From assembly GCA_015143295.1 (NCBI GenBank), contig CM026557.1, positions 29,297,760 to 29,361,759 on the forward strand: a stretch of 64,000 nt of DNA. The letters are read 5' to 3'. The position numbers and the translations under genes were made by a program. Source of the DNA: Tetracentron sinense. Taxonomy: Eukaryota > Streptophyta > Magnoliopsida > Trochodendrales > Trochodendraceae. The notes beneath the pieces are model-generated. The model saw only the letters and a program-made list of their open reading frames with translations, did no database searches and was not told the DNA's origin. Positions 9,249-20,500 of this stretch are shown here, piece by piece. The first letter of the stretch is position 1, and every line of letters begins with the position of its first letter.

Positions 9249-11608
9249 TCAGAGCGTTGTCGGCAGCAACAGCGGGATCGGCAGAAGCAGCTTCAGCTGG
9301 AACCTCGGAGAGAACGGGAGATGGTCCAATAGGTGACGGGGGTTGCCCCCTCCTTGTACCTCGGGCTCTTCACCGAGCGGGACCTCCATGCCCACAGCCT
9401 CAGAACGAGTGGCCTCGTCCTTCGATTGCTGGGGAGACTCTACCAGTCGTCCCGATTCTCGGAGCTCGTTCATCAGTTCTCTCTCCGTCTCGACCCGATC
9501 TTCGGCTATTAGCCGTTCCATCTCCGTCTGGAAGTGGGCTCGAAGAGACTCCGTTAAAGCCTCCTTGGCGGCTTCAACCTCCTTGTCCCTCACGGCCGCG
9601 GCCTCCTCAAGCTGTTCGGCCAATGCTGCCTTCTCGGCTTCAGTCGCATCTAGCCGTTGACGGAGAGTGTTCACGATCTCGTCCATCTCGCTGATCCGAA
9701 GGACGGATCTCTCGGCCTGTTCCACCGCCGCCTTCTCTCCTTCCATTGCCTTACAGGCTTCGTCCCGAGCTTTGTCCTGTTGTTTCACGGCCGTGGCAAT
9801 CGTGCTTTTAGCAGACCGCAAGTCAACTTTAACGGACATCAGCTCGTGGTTCAGCCGTTTCACGTCCTCGGCCCCCCTCCTCTCCAGGTCAAGGACTTTG
9901 TCCCTCAGCCCATTGGCAGTACGCCTGTTTTCGGCTGTGACCTCGTACATCCCTGCGAGCATGTTGCCCAGCTAAAAAAGAAGAGAAAGAAAGATGGTAT
10001 CAAAAAAAAAAAAAAAAACGTACCGTGGCAACAGCTCGACTCGCGGCACTGAACATCCTCATCCAGTGCAAATCTCTTGTTGCGGCTATATCCGCTGGGA
10101 GTCTCATCGCCAACATCATCGATGTGGCAATGGAGTCGTGCTCCATCGCCGAATGGACGACGGTAGGACGAGTATATCCTCTGGGGAAGACGGGATTCCA
10201 CAGCTCAGCGGGGCCCCCCATGGTGATCCTCTCTTGAGGAGGGGAAGAAGACGAAGAAGCCACGTTTGCGGCTGGTGAGGAAGTAGAGGCCGGGACAATC
10301 GCAGGAGCAGCCGTATCTGCCACGGTAGACGGAGCAGCTACGACGTCCACGGGAGGGCCGGTGCTGATAATTGGAGGCTCCTCCACGGGGTACCACTCCC
10401 CTCGCCGAATGTTGCGGCTTGAGTAGACGACACCCCGACTGACTCCCGTTCTCGAACCCGTTGATCGTGCTCCGCCTCTCGCCGAGCTTTCTTCGACTTC
10501 AAAGCTTTGAGAGCTTCTACCCTCTCTCTTTTCTCCGCCTTCTTATCCGCTGCGGATAGACGGGAGGGACGAGAAGGACGGGGAGGACGAGTCAACGTTG
10601 GAGCCTGTGAGGATCGCGGTGGAAGTTGGTCAGCCATGTCTTCCTCTGTCTCCTCGTCAAGGATAGCTGCCGGTCCTGGCGGTCTCTGAGACGGTGGATG
10701 AGCTGGTCGACGAGACTTCTTAGGTAAGGTCCCTGCTTCGACAACGGACCCTGTCTCTCGAGCAGAGGACGGCTTCCAGGTGACGTAAGCGTCCCCTTTA
10801 TCGGTGCGAACCCTCCGAAGCGCGTACTCTTCTTCCGCGGAAAGATCAGAGAAGCCTGGCTTAGAAGCCTCTGCAGAAAGAACGAAACGTTATTAGCCGT
10901 GTAACAGGAGTACGTTTTCAGAACAGACAATGGAGAACGATTGAAAAGTAACAGACCTGAAGTAAATTCGTGGGGAACAGGACGGGCAGTCTCTGCCCTC
11001 CAAGCTCCGGAGACCACGAAAGGCATCTCCTTCCAGTCTCGTTCCACATCAGGGAGGTGTGAGATGATATCGGGGATTCTGGATTTTTGCCTCCAGGTGA
11101 AGTACGTCTTCTTTCCCTCCTCAACAACCCCGGGACACTTCACGACGTGGCGGAAGTGGAAGACGTGCCTGACCTCTACATTGTACCCGTCTCTGTTGAA
11201 CTTGTCCATCAGAGACATGTATTTGTAGAACTTCGGGTGCATTTGCCCCGGGGCAACTTGGAGCGCGGACAGGATGGAGTCCGTGATGGGAGATAAAGGA
11301 AATCGAAGCCCAGCCTCGAACTGGGCGAGGTAGACGATAGTACAGGAAGAACGGTGGTCTGGTATAACGTCTTCTTCCTCAAAATGGATGTGGACATGAG
11401 GGGGAATTTGGAAAAGGGCTCTGTAATGGTCAAGTGCATATCTGACGACTAGTTTGGTTTTGGGGTTGGAAACATTGGCAATAACACCGTGAGGGGCACT
11501 GCCTGAACAACTGGCCTCATCGGCACTGTCTATCCTAACTACTTCGGCAGACATGGTGGCAGACAAGAAGAAAAAGAAAAAAATACAGGGAAAACGACCA
11601 CAGAACAA
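9249..11608 (-). CDS. Antisense ORF block of the Tat-lineage element
   Basis: On the strand opposite pol is a long coding-like block. Its N-terminal part (11608-10592) resembles the plant 'putative gypsy type transposon' domain (Transposase_28-like), with landmarks such as GLRFPLSPI and LHPKF-like QMHPKFYKY. The middle is low-complexity, rich in Ser, Pro, Lys and Glu. The C-terminal part (about 9962-9249) is a charged, Ala/Glu-rich coiled coil. The blocks are separated by short intron-like gaps on the antisense strand. Antisense ORFs at this place are known in Tat-lineage elements; their function is unknown. The family assignment is from memory of the domain. Confidence 0.7.
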
Positions 11609-12098
11609 AAGGAAAAGAGAAGGATCTTACCGAAAACTGTATTTAGGAAGCAAGGGGCACAGCCGGAGAAGAGAGAAGAGCAGAACAGCAGACCGTCGGT
11701 GAGAAGAAATTCCGGCAGAGTAGCAGAATGCAAGAGTCAAACGAAGAAGATGAAGTACTAGACCTTCGGTACTTATAAACCAGTCCATAACTCTAAGGAC
11801 GATAATGACCTCGATCTGTACCGTACGCGTGTCCACGCATGCAGACAACGTGAAGGACAGGATGGTCTTCTGACCGAGTTAAATAACCGTCGGGAAATAC
11901 GAAGCGTCCGGAAGATAATGATGACAACCTGCCAAGCATTTATGAGGTATGACGTTTCGGCACGCGCAATACAGCTGGCACGACGCTACGTCTTCGCGTG
12001 CAGAATATGTGACCTATCACAATTCTGAGGTTAGCAGTATCTTCTCCTCCGTCGTTTCGCTATATTTATGACACTCTGAACCACGTTCAAAGTATCAT

Positions 12099-12110
12099 AA
12101 AGGGGCAATT
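12099..12110 (+). other. Polypurine tract of the Tat-lineage element
   Basis: The sequence aaaggggcaatt lies directly before the 3' LTR start. A purine run ending in GGGGCAA-type sequence is the usual plus-strand primer site in this lineage. Confidence 0.75.
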
Positions 12111-12844
12111 TGTAATGAGTAAATTTCGTAAAAACCTAAGTATGGTAGCAACGAGCTCGTCCTCGGTGTGGTGTTATCGTTTGAGTTCATTTCCGTCGTC
12201 TCTTCGACGACGGGCCCGTGGTCTCATAGACGACGATCACGTCCTCGTTTCGACGACGGGCCCGTGGTCTCATAGACGACGATCACGTTTCCATTCAGAC
12301 AACGTACCCGTCGTCTTATTGTCAACGACCCCGTATCCCAACACGTAATGAGATCCGGCGCTACTGCCCAGTCGCCTGGGACTGATCCTACCTCTACGAT
12401 GGTAGGTGGGAAACATTGTCTTGGCATTAAATGCAGCATTAAATGCCATTTAATGCTAGTCACCTCGGACGAGTTCCTACTCTATACCTGCTCTCTTTTT
12501 ATATGCAGATACGCGTGCAGTACGAATGACTGGGAGATCTATCTAAAATGATTACTGAAGTACATATCAGAGGTGTGCATGGACATCCATGGGTGCCCAT
12601 GGCCATGGCAGGAGTGGCCTATAAAAACCTATGAAAAACAGTATGAAGGGGACGGAATTTTTCAAGAGCTAAGACCCTCAAATTCTCTGTATTTTCTTAC
12701 TGTTCATCATCTTCTATACCTACTGACTTTATCATCGGAGTACAGGTCAGGGTATCACACCCTCCACTCCAACCTTCTACCGGTAAACCAGAACTTGGGA
12801 GGAGCTGCTGCTGACGCGTGTCCTTTCGGTAAATTCCCCTCACA
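12111..12844 (+). repeat. 3' LTR of the Tat-lineage element (734 bp)
   Basis: It starts tgtaatgagtaaatttcg and ends cctcaca, followed by the AAAGG target duplication. It has only two 46 bp subrepeats and a single copy of the block doubled in the 5' LTR, so it is probably nearer the ancestral form. A TATA-type box is at about 12620. Confidence 0.93.
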
Positions 12845-12849
12845 AAAGG

Positions 12850-14112
12850 TGATAGAATCAGGATGCATTAAAATTGTTATTTCATAGGAAATTTAACATA
12901 CGTTAATTACATTATGGATGGAATAGTGGATTTGCAAAAGATTTAAAAGTTACATTATGGATGGAATAGTAGATTTGCAAAAGATTTAAAAGTTAGTAGG
13001 GTAGAATACAAAATCACAAAAGGCAATGAGGTATTTACAAATGCTGTAGCTGAAAATATAGGGGGTATGACATAGTAGAGATATGTAATAATATAAAGTG
13101 GAGGGCAGGGGCAGGCTAGGTGTTTAATGGGCCCGACCTTTAAGTAAAAGGGTCGTTCAAAATTAAGTCCAGCTTAGCCCTAGGGCTGTGAAAAAATAAA
13201 GTCTTCTATTTTGCGAGTTTTGAAGGGCTGACCCTAATCAAAAAAACAGATTGACAGCCCGTGGATATGATGTATCTCTTGCTTTTTAGCACTTGCCTCT
13301 TGTAGCCTAGATCTTTATTTGACATTCTTTTATTGGGTCATGCTAACTACACTTTCTTTTAAACCCATTTTCTTCGAGGGAAAGACATATGTTATAGTTT
13401 TCCATTAAAAGTAAGACCTCCCTTGGACCAACACTCTGTCCACTCATAAATATAGTATATTAACAAAGAGAGTGTTGCTAGCATTATCCTTCTATATTTT
13501 ATGCATATTGGATGTAATGACCAAGTTATAATCTTAATTATGGCATATTCATTTTTCTTGTGATATACCCGCAAAATACTTGGGTCCATTCCATATGCAT
13601 ATCGTATATTCATTAGTTATTCTACATTTTTTAAAAACTTCTATCTTTGTTTAAGTTTAATTCAAATATTTTCTCAATTTTTAGAAAATAATCTGTAATT
13701 TTCTTTTTTCATTAATTTTTTCCACTCTGCAAAAAATTTCAAATATCAAAGTTTGCAAGATTTCACAAAGAATTGTGTATTCTGAATCTGCGGAATCAAT
13801 ATTTTAAACCTTGATTTAATGAACAATTTGAAAACTAAGTGCAAATTCAATAGAACATAAAACCCAACCTATCACCAGCCCGAGGAATAAAATGACACAT
13901 ACTTCAGCAGTCATTCTGGATTCTTTGATGGTTAGGGAGTCAAGCCACATCCTCGCAGGAACTGAAAACAGTACTCCCAAGTTCATTATATTAAACACCC
14001 TTTTTAATTGCAAGCTTCATGAGAAGTGCCTAGTGTTAGCCAAAAACACACATTTATTGAAAAAGTTTCCATTATATGCACACTTCCTCTTGCAGCTTAT
14101 TAATCTCAAATG
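12850..14112. other. No gene recognised; AT-rich intergenic DNA
   Basis: This stretch holds short direct repeats (ttacattatggatggaatagt occurs twice near 12910-12970) and a GC-richer patch at 13100-13260 with scattered gggcccgacc/cagcccg motifs. I see no coding frame with family similarity, no tRNA-like fold and no clear transposon ends. Confidence 0.6.
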
Positions 14113-14325
14113 TGGACGGAGCCAGGATTCTCTTGCCTCGGAGAGGGGGGCTAACAATGAGGATTCGGGAGTGTAGCCCCAGGGAAAAAAAATTTGAGGG
14201 CTAAGTTCATGGGCCGTCACATTTGTTTGTGTCCGTTTGTAAAGAATATATTTTTACTCAAAAGTTTAGGGGGGTTGGAGACTTGGAGTCCCCCCAGCTC
14301 CGCCCCTCTCCCAGGTTACACCCCT
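14113..14325. mobile_element. Candidate MITE with imperfect terminal inverted repeats
   Basis: The left end has ggacggagccagga and the right end, read in reverse, gaggggcggagctgggg, sharing the core cggagcyrgg. The interior has complementary purine-rich and pyrimidine-rich runs. Elements with such 'GGAGCCAGG' ends are common in plants. I could not fix a target duplication, so the exact ends are uncertain. Confidence 0.45.
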
Positions 14326-15061
14326 ATTATTTATATAGTTATTGTTTTTAGACTCAAATGGAAAATGAAGAAAGTTCCATGAAAAGACTGATTCATATTA
14401 AAAGCTCAAATGAAAATATCTTTTCACAGTAGATATTTAAAAAAAAAATGTTTGTATCTGGGTTTTTGCAGAATTATATTATGTGTGAGTTAGTGAGCTG
14501 AAAGATGTCTAGGTAAGTATAGAGGTTACATTGCAGCGGGTAAGCGTGTAAGTTCTCTTGGAAGGTTAGCTGGGTAGTGCCTTCATCCACTCCTACGAGA
14601 AGAAAATCGCTTGCCCAAACAACCACCCAACCTGATCAAATGAAATCAAAACATTAAGTTAAATTACTAAACCCAAATTTAACCCTCTAGTTCTCTTCAA
14701 CAGCTCAAAAGAGAGGAAATAAAAAATACTACAGAGACAATCGATCTGTTCTACTTGGAACGACTTTCCTGGATGAAGTGAAAAATAAATAGAGATCTTG
14801 GGCAAGAGAGAGAGGAAGTGTGGAAGACAGGGAGGGAAAGCACATCTGTTAATAAGTCAATAACATGAAATGTAATAAAAAAAAAAAAAGCAATAAGAAA
14901 AGGTTTGCTAATGAAAACGAATTGAAATCCTATTTAGGCAAATCGAGTGCAATTCCAGAGAGTAAAGCTAACTGGAGAAGGAAGAAATTAAGAAAAAAGA
15001 ACATAGGAAACAAAAAAAGACCCCACTTAACATACAGTAAAGATTGTGAGCATAATAATCA
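14326..15061. other. No gene recognised
   Basis: AT-rich sequence with a poly-A run near 14877-14889. The forward frame starting at 14865 is lysine-rich low complexity and shows no family similarity. It lies beyond the 3' end of the MAG2-like gene. Confidence 0.5.
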
Positions 15062-15450
15062 TGAACCCATGTCAAGAATCAGCAATTGCAGGTGGCTCTT
15101 GAGGAGAATGCATAGCCTGCTTTGTTTCTTGAGGAGTCTTGATTGGAATTTCTACTGGAGCAGAATTGGCAGAGCCATTAGTGTTGGGTGGTGCTGGTGG
15201 TGGAGGAGGATTGATCCTCCCGTCGATGCAAGGATAGCAGTTCCTCTGAACCCAACCTATGAAATTGTATCCATGATTCTCCTCCTGGAACATAGCTGGA
15301 TAATACAAGCGACAATGCCTAAGATAGTAATCACGTTGAGAATGGTGATAACAAGGTAGATTCCGTGACCCAGGTGAGTGTAAGCTCCTGTCTTACAGCT
15401 ATAAGTGGTAGTGGTTAATATATATACTCCGTAATAAACCAATCTGCATG
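15062..15450 (-). pseudogene. Unassigned coding-like remnant: membrane segment plus Pro-rich tail
   Basis: I do not recognise this. Two overlapping minus-strand frames look protein-like. One (15442-15257) has a hydrophobic stretch containing GIYLVITILNVITILGIVAC, which could span a membrane. The other (15308-15072) has Cys residues (RNCYPCIDG), then a run of five prolines and an Asn/Pro/Glu-rich tail. A frame change would be needed to read both, so it may be a decayed end of a small membrane protein or an exon whose partners are lost. It starts about 150 bp beyond the MAG2-like stop codon, on the same strand, and could lie in that gene's 3' region. Confidence 0.3.
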
Positions 15451-15577
15451 AGCTCCGCAGTACTAATCACCATATATCAGGATATAAGATTAAATAGATG
15501 AAACAGAAAAAAATGAAAAAGTAAAGACAATCAATGAAAGCTCTGAAATTCACACAGCCTGAAAGGCTAAATCTGTA

Positions 15578-15583
15578 TTTATT
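15578..15583 (-). terminator. Possible poly(A) signal of the MAG2-like gene
   Basis: Minus-strand AATAAA lies about 15 bases after the stop codon in a U-rich context. Plant poly(A) signals are loose and this is very close to the stop, so a more distant site is equally possible. Confidence 0.3.
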
Positions 15584-15597
15584 ACTTTTTTTTTGAA

Positions 15598-17574
15598 TCA
15601 ATCTCCAAACTTCCTATTCCTCAAAATCTTCTCAGTTTGATCAGGGGAAATGTGTAAAATTCCATAAAGTCGCAAGCATCCTATTCTCTTTTCATTGTTG
15701 GATAAATATGCTTGCAAATGCTTTACATCTTCCTTGCGCATTTCTAGTAGCTTGAGAGAATCTCTAATACAAGGAAAAAAGGCTTCGGGCCGAGCACTAA
15801 AAGACTGGAAAATCAAGAACAAGGCTCGCATATCAGATCCAAACTGATTGACCCCCTGACCAGAAAACCTCGTATCACTCATGATAATGCTGCCAAAAAT
15901 AAACTGGTCAAGCCCATCTGCAACGCTTCTCCATAAATCCAAGAAGTCCTTCGAGTTCAGACACGCCTGCAAAATATGGAGCTGACTTCTCAAAACATCC
16001 AATGCTTCAACAAAGTCAGCAGAAACAATAAAATCCGTGGCTCCCCAAACAATGTTCAGGCCAAAATCTTCTCGCCCCCATTGTTCCCTATTTTGGACAT
16101 GTTCCAAGGAAAGAGTGTTGAATTGACAAAGAAGATTAGCCATTATGTCCATAAGCCAATCAGTTTGAAGCTCAATCAAGCTCTTTATATGTTCCCCAAA
16201 GAACCAACCATGATCGTCCTTGTCATTTCTTATAAGGATGTTTGAATCATCTTCCGCCATTTTCATCTCCAAGAAATTCACATCTTCGCTCCATTCCCGC
16301 AAAATAAATTCACAGTATCTGGCTGCATCTATTGATATGGAGACTGTCATTAAGACATCATCCTCTACATGGCCAGCAGTGAATTCTGCTTCCTTGCAGT
16401 GCTGAAGCAACACTTTGAAGAATTTCCACAAGAATATGGCTGCAGACAATCTGATAAATTGGGCTCGAAGTAAGATATTTGGTAAAGTTTTGCACCGTTG
16501 TATCATTGCCCACGTGATTTTAATAACAGTCTCTGCAATTGGTGGAGCTTTATGGTCTTCCCTAGTAGACAGGAGAAATTGTTCAGGTTCTCTCTCGGTA
16601 TGAAACTCAGCTCCTCTCTTGGTGTCGATCAACCAAGCTCTGTCATCTTCCAACTCCAATTTTAGTATCTTCTGGGCATCTTTGAGCTCTATCTTGGCCC
16701 AAATTCTGAGCCAGTCGGGCCGATCACAAAATATTGATAAGGCTGAGATGCCACCTGGAATTTCTTCAAACCTAGAAGACTCCCCAACAAATAGTGGAGT
16801 TCCCAAACTTACAAGTGATTGCATCTGGTTATCAAAAGCAACAATAAGATCAACAAGATGGAGCCACGAAGCAATAACCTCTGATTTGGCATTTTTCTCC
16901 GTATATCTTTCAGCAAGAGCAGATAGGATTCTCTTAGCTAGGTACCCTGAAAGCATTTTAACCATTGCCGATACCCAAGCTTCCTTAGCACTACAACCCA
17001 CTAACCTTGCTTTATCAATCAAAGGCTGCAAAACATCGTCCACTCCAACAATGAAATCCCGGGTAATTTTATACACTAGAGCAAACATAAATTTGGGTTG
17101 ATCAGCCCATTTCGAAAAATGGTGTTCGACTCTTGCTGCAATGGGAGATACCAATTCATCAATGGCCCAAAGTCCTAAGTTATGCTCCCTCTTGTGTCCT
17201 AATAGATCAAGTTGCCGTGCTTCCCTCTGGAACTGGAGATGCTGCAAAGCACAAAGAGCTAGAAAGCTCTGAGAATACCTCTCTCTTTTGTCTCCTTGCA
17301 TCAAAACCAGTGGATTTGGAAGGCCCAAGTTCTTTCCAATTTCTGTTTCAGACATCAAAAGTGCTGGTGGCCATCCAAGAGAAGCAAGGAGAGCTCTATG
17401 ATCTGCGAGAGCTTGTGGCCTGAGAACCCCCAGAGTTTTATCTACTCTAGCATCGACGGACTTCAGAAGATATTTCCACTGTGGCTGGCATTTTGCAACA
17501 CTCAGAATAACTTTCTCAATATTATTCATGGCTTTTACAGCGAGAAGCAGCTTTTCTTGCTTCCATCCAAATTC
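15598..17574 (-). CDS. MAG2L: MAG2-like exon 4 (terminal coding exon)
   Basis: A single open exon of 658 codons plus TGA. The acceptor is ATGCAG followed by GAATTTGG. It carries the LRPQALADHRALLASLGWPP block (about residues 221-240 of the protein) and the whole RINT1/TIP20 domain. No stop or frame break is seen, so the gene looks functional despite its surroundings. An in-frame ATG lies six bases upstream, inside the acceptor, and is not needed as a start. Confidence 0.95.
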   Translation of the reverse strand, partial: EFGWKQEKLLLAVKAMNNIEKVILSVAKCQPQWKYLLKSVDARVDKTLGVLRPQALADHRALLASLGWPPALLMSETEIGKNLGLPNPLVLMQGDKRERYSQSFLALCALQHLQFQREARQLDLLGHKREHNLGLWAIDELVSPIAARVEHHFSKWADQPKFMFALVYKITRDFIVGVDDVLQPLIDKARLVGCSAKEAWVSAMVKMLSGYLAKRILSALAERYTEKNAKSEVIASWLHLVDLIVAFDNQMQSLVSLGTPLFVGESSRFEEIPGGISALSIFCDRPDWLRIWAKIELKDAQKILKLELEDDRAWLIDTKRGAEFHTEREPEQFLLSTREDHKAPPIAETVIKITWAMIQRCKTLPNILLRAQFIRLSAAIFLWKFFKVLLQHCKEAEFTAGHVEDDVLMTVSISIDAARYCEFILREWSEDVNFLEMKMAEDDSNILIRNDKDDHGWFFGEHIKSLIELQTDWLMDIMANLLCQFNTLSLEHVQNREQWGREDFGLNIVWGATDFIVSADFVEALDVLRSQLHILQACLNSKDFLDLWRSVADGLDQFIFGSIIMSDTRFSGQGVNQFGSDMRALFLIFQSFSARPEAFFPCIRDSLKLLEMRKEDVKHLQAYLSNNEKRIGCLRLYGILHISPDQTEKILRNRKFGD

Positions 17575-20500
17575 CTGCATTCCAATAAGATAACACTGTT
17601 ACCTTTTGCTCCTACCACAGTAGGATAATGTTACACCTAACAAATTTCCCAATGACAAATAAGAAAAAGATACAAAAGAAAAAAGAAGAAAACATTTTAT
17701 AAAGCCTTACAGGTGGATTTGATTCATTTAAAAGATTTCCTGAGAAAATATTCCTTGTGTTTCGTTTCATGACAAAGAAAACTGCATCTTCAAGATCTCC
17801 TACCAGAGCTTCTAAATGTAGAGTGGTCTCTGCAAAGTTAGAAAGGATAGAGTACAGAGTTGTAAGAGAGGCTATTGCTTGATGTAAAGTTCCAAGATCT
17901 TCATTTCCAAGAGATATATATCATTAACAAAGAACAAAAAAAATATGCAAAATAATTTACAGTAAAGATATGAAAAGAAACAATACAAGACAAGCGCACA
18001 AAAAAATCATATAAAAAAGGAAAAGAAACAGTTAAAAAGAAAGAAAGAACTATCATTTCTCAATATATAAACATCATCTGACACATTACTTGTGTTGCCA
18101 TATCATGTTTTGTATAAAGAGGCACGATTCCATTTTGCACCACATTTCTCTCTGTTATTGGTTGAAAACACTCCTCCAGCACTGCATTTTCAAAAGTCAA
18201 GAGAGAGATGTGCCTTGGAAAGAACCTTGATTTCAAGCAAGGAACAATCAGCTATCATTTCAAATTCCATTAAAATGATATTCAACTCCAATTAGCAACT
18301 CCGTCATGCTGATTAGACACAAGTTCAAGATACACAACATGGGATATAAAAAAGAGCTTTAAAAAATAAATACAAATAAATCCTAGATAGTCTTTATACA
18401 TGAAACAGAATATAAGATATTTAACAAACTCATTGCCTCAAGCTGACGAACCAATGTTTGAAAATTCGAGTGTAATTTTGATAAATCGGCCGAATTATCC
18501 TTAATTCGGAAACTTCTAAGAAAGGTGCAGCAGTTAGAGAGATATAATCTCAGGCTTCTATTGAATCAAAATTGAAGTATGAAGTATGAACTTACCTCAA
18601 TAATCGGCTACAGTTTTACAAAGTAGATAATGTGTAAAACTTGTATAAATCAATAGAAGAACCAATCACTGAATCAGCTTCAGCAAGCTCGAAGGAATCA
18701 GTCTCTCTTATTCATCATAACAAAATTTAAATCCACATAAAAACTTCTAACAAAAGACTCAACGCAAGGCCTATATATAGATAGCTGAAAATTCAGTTCC
18801 TATTCCTATTCTAATCCAAACTTAGAAAAATCTCAATCTGACTTGACTCTTATTTACCTTGAGGAATTAAGAGAATATCTGACTTCTAAAAGCAAAAGAA
18901 GATGTACTTAAATGAAAGATTTCTAATTAAAATAAACTTCCAATAACTCACCTCAAAATTTACTATTTATTATAATCCAAAAATTACTATTTATAGTAGA
19001 TTTTTTTTTGTTTTTTGATGGATAATGAGAAAATTTTATAAATGAGAAAAGAATATACAAACGATGCAAGAAACATCGCCCAGCAAAAACAAAAAAAGTC
19101 AAGCTAAGATACTTGACCAGCTATATAGAAAATCAGACCAACGAACCTTCTCAAAGTCAGCTAGAACAGACGACCAAGAGTATAACAACCACCCAATTTT
19201 AAGAATGACTTTGGGCATCGACTCTTCTTTATCTTCAAAAATTCTTCTATTCCGTTCCTTCCACAAACCCCAACAAATCGCCACCGGTAGCATCTTCCAA
19301 ACCTCATTCCCTTTCTAACTGAACACACCTTTTGACCATCTCATTACAAATTCTCCCATACCCCCTTGCGAAACCCAGTTCATCCCAAAAAGACCTAAAT
19401 AATGATTCCACACTACCTGCGCTTGCGAACAATGAATGAAAAGATGCGGAACACTCTTCTCAGCCTGCTTACACATAATACATCTATTGGGAATTGTCAT
19501 ACACCTATGCTACAAATGATCGACCGTGAGAACTTTGTTTAAAGACGCAGTCCACAGGAAAGCCTGCACCTTCGAGGGTATCTTAGGAGTCCAGATCTTC
19601 TTGAAAGCTTTGGTTTCCCTCCCCTCCTCCCCCACATCCTTCTTCCAAAGCACCGAGTAATAATGTGATGTTGAAAATTCCTCCTCTACTCCCCCTTCCC
19701 GTCTTCTTCTATCTTCCAAATCTTGATGAATCACGCACTCCGTAAGAATTCTTTGTAGCTCCAACCAGTCACCCAACTCTCTCACCCCAAAGTGGTCCCT
19801 ACTAAACCGTGGATCCCACCTAACCTCACCATCATGTACCACATAGCAATCCTGCACCGCCACCTCTCTCCTCATCACCAATCTATAGAGATTTGAAAAC
19901 CTATTGCAGAGCATCCCGTCCCCCAACCAGCCATCTTCCCAGAATCGCACTCTACTCCCGTTCCCAACCCTAAATTTCAAAAATTCCTGAATCAAAACCA
20001 TAGTCGTCATCACCCCTTTCCAAACTCCCACCCCATAAGCCCTCCTCATCGGCTTCGGATCCCAATCACCCCTACAAGCCCCGAATTTGTGTTTAATAAC
20101 CCTCATCCACAACGCCGTCTTCTCTGTATTGAAGCGCCAAATCCACTTTCCCAATAAAGCTTTATTCATGCACTTGATTCTTCTAAAACTCAAACCTCCA
20201 AACTCCTTTGGTCTCACTACCCAATCCCACTTCACAAGATGTAACTTCCTGGAATCCCCCCTGCCCCCCCCCGCCCCCCCCACAAAAAATCCCTACCTCT
20301 TGATCATTGTCCTAGGAATCTTGAACAAAGACATGTGAAAGATTGGAAGACTCGTCAACACACTTTTGATCAAAGTTATCCGCCCTCCTAAGGATAAGAA
20401 CCTTTTCTTCCACCCCGTTAATCTCACCTCAACTCTCTCCACCACCGGATCCCAAATAGCCGTCGACCGTAGATTCACTCCTATTGGCAATCCAAGATGA

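Larger units (their letters stand above)
1579..12844 (+). mobile_element. Ty3/gypsy LTR retrotransposon, Tat lineage, nearly full length
   Basis: Two LTRs (1579-2708 and 12111-12844) enclose a primer binding site, gag, protease, RT, RNase H and integrase regions in the gypsy order, an antisense ORF block and a polypurine tract. It is flanked by a perfect 5 bp target duplication, AAAGG (1574-1578 and 12845-12849). No chromodomain is seen after integrase, and an antisense ORF between integrase and the 3' LTR is a known trait of Tat-lineage elements. By eye the alignable LTR sequence differs at about ten positions in ~730, so insertion was recent, on the order of half a million years with a common plant LTR rate. 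The coding part is mostly open with a few breaks. LTR lengths differ because of duplications in the 5' LTR. Confidence 0.93.

Noticed and set aside
13080-13265. A second 'gggcccg' hAT MITE like the one at 23240
   Set aside because: Similar base motifs occur, but I found neither paired ends nor a flanking duplication.
15062-15450. C-terminal end of a DUF1218-type membrane protein
   Set aside because: A membrane helix is present, but the conserved Cys and Gly pattern of that family is not clear enough to name it.
15598-17580. 660-codon frame as a complete intronless gene starting at Met 17580
   Set aside because: The Met lies in the splice acceptor, and the family needs the N-terminal region, which is found in exons 1-3.
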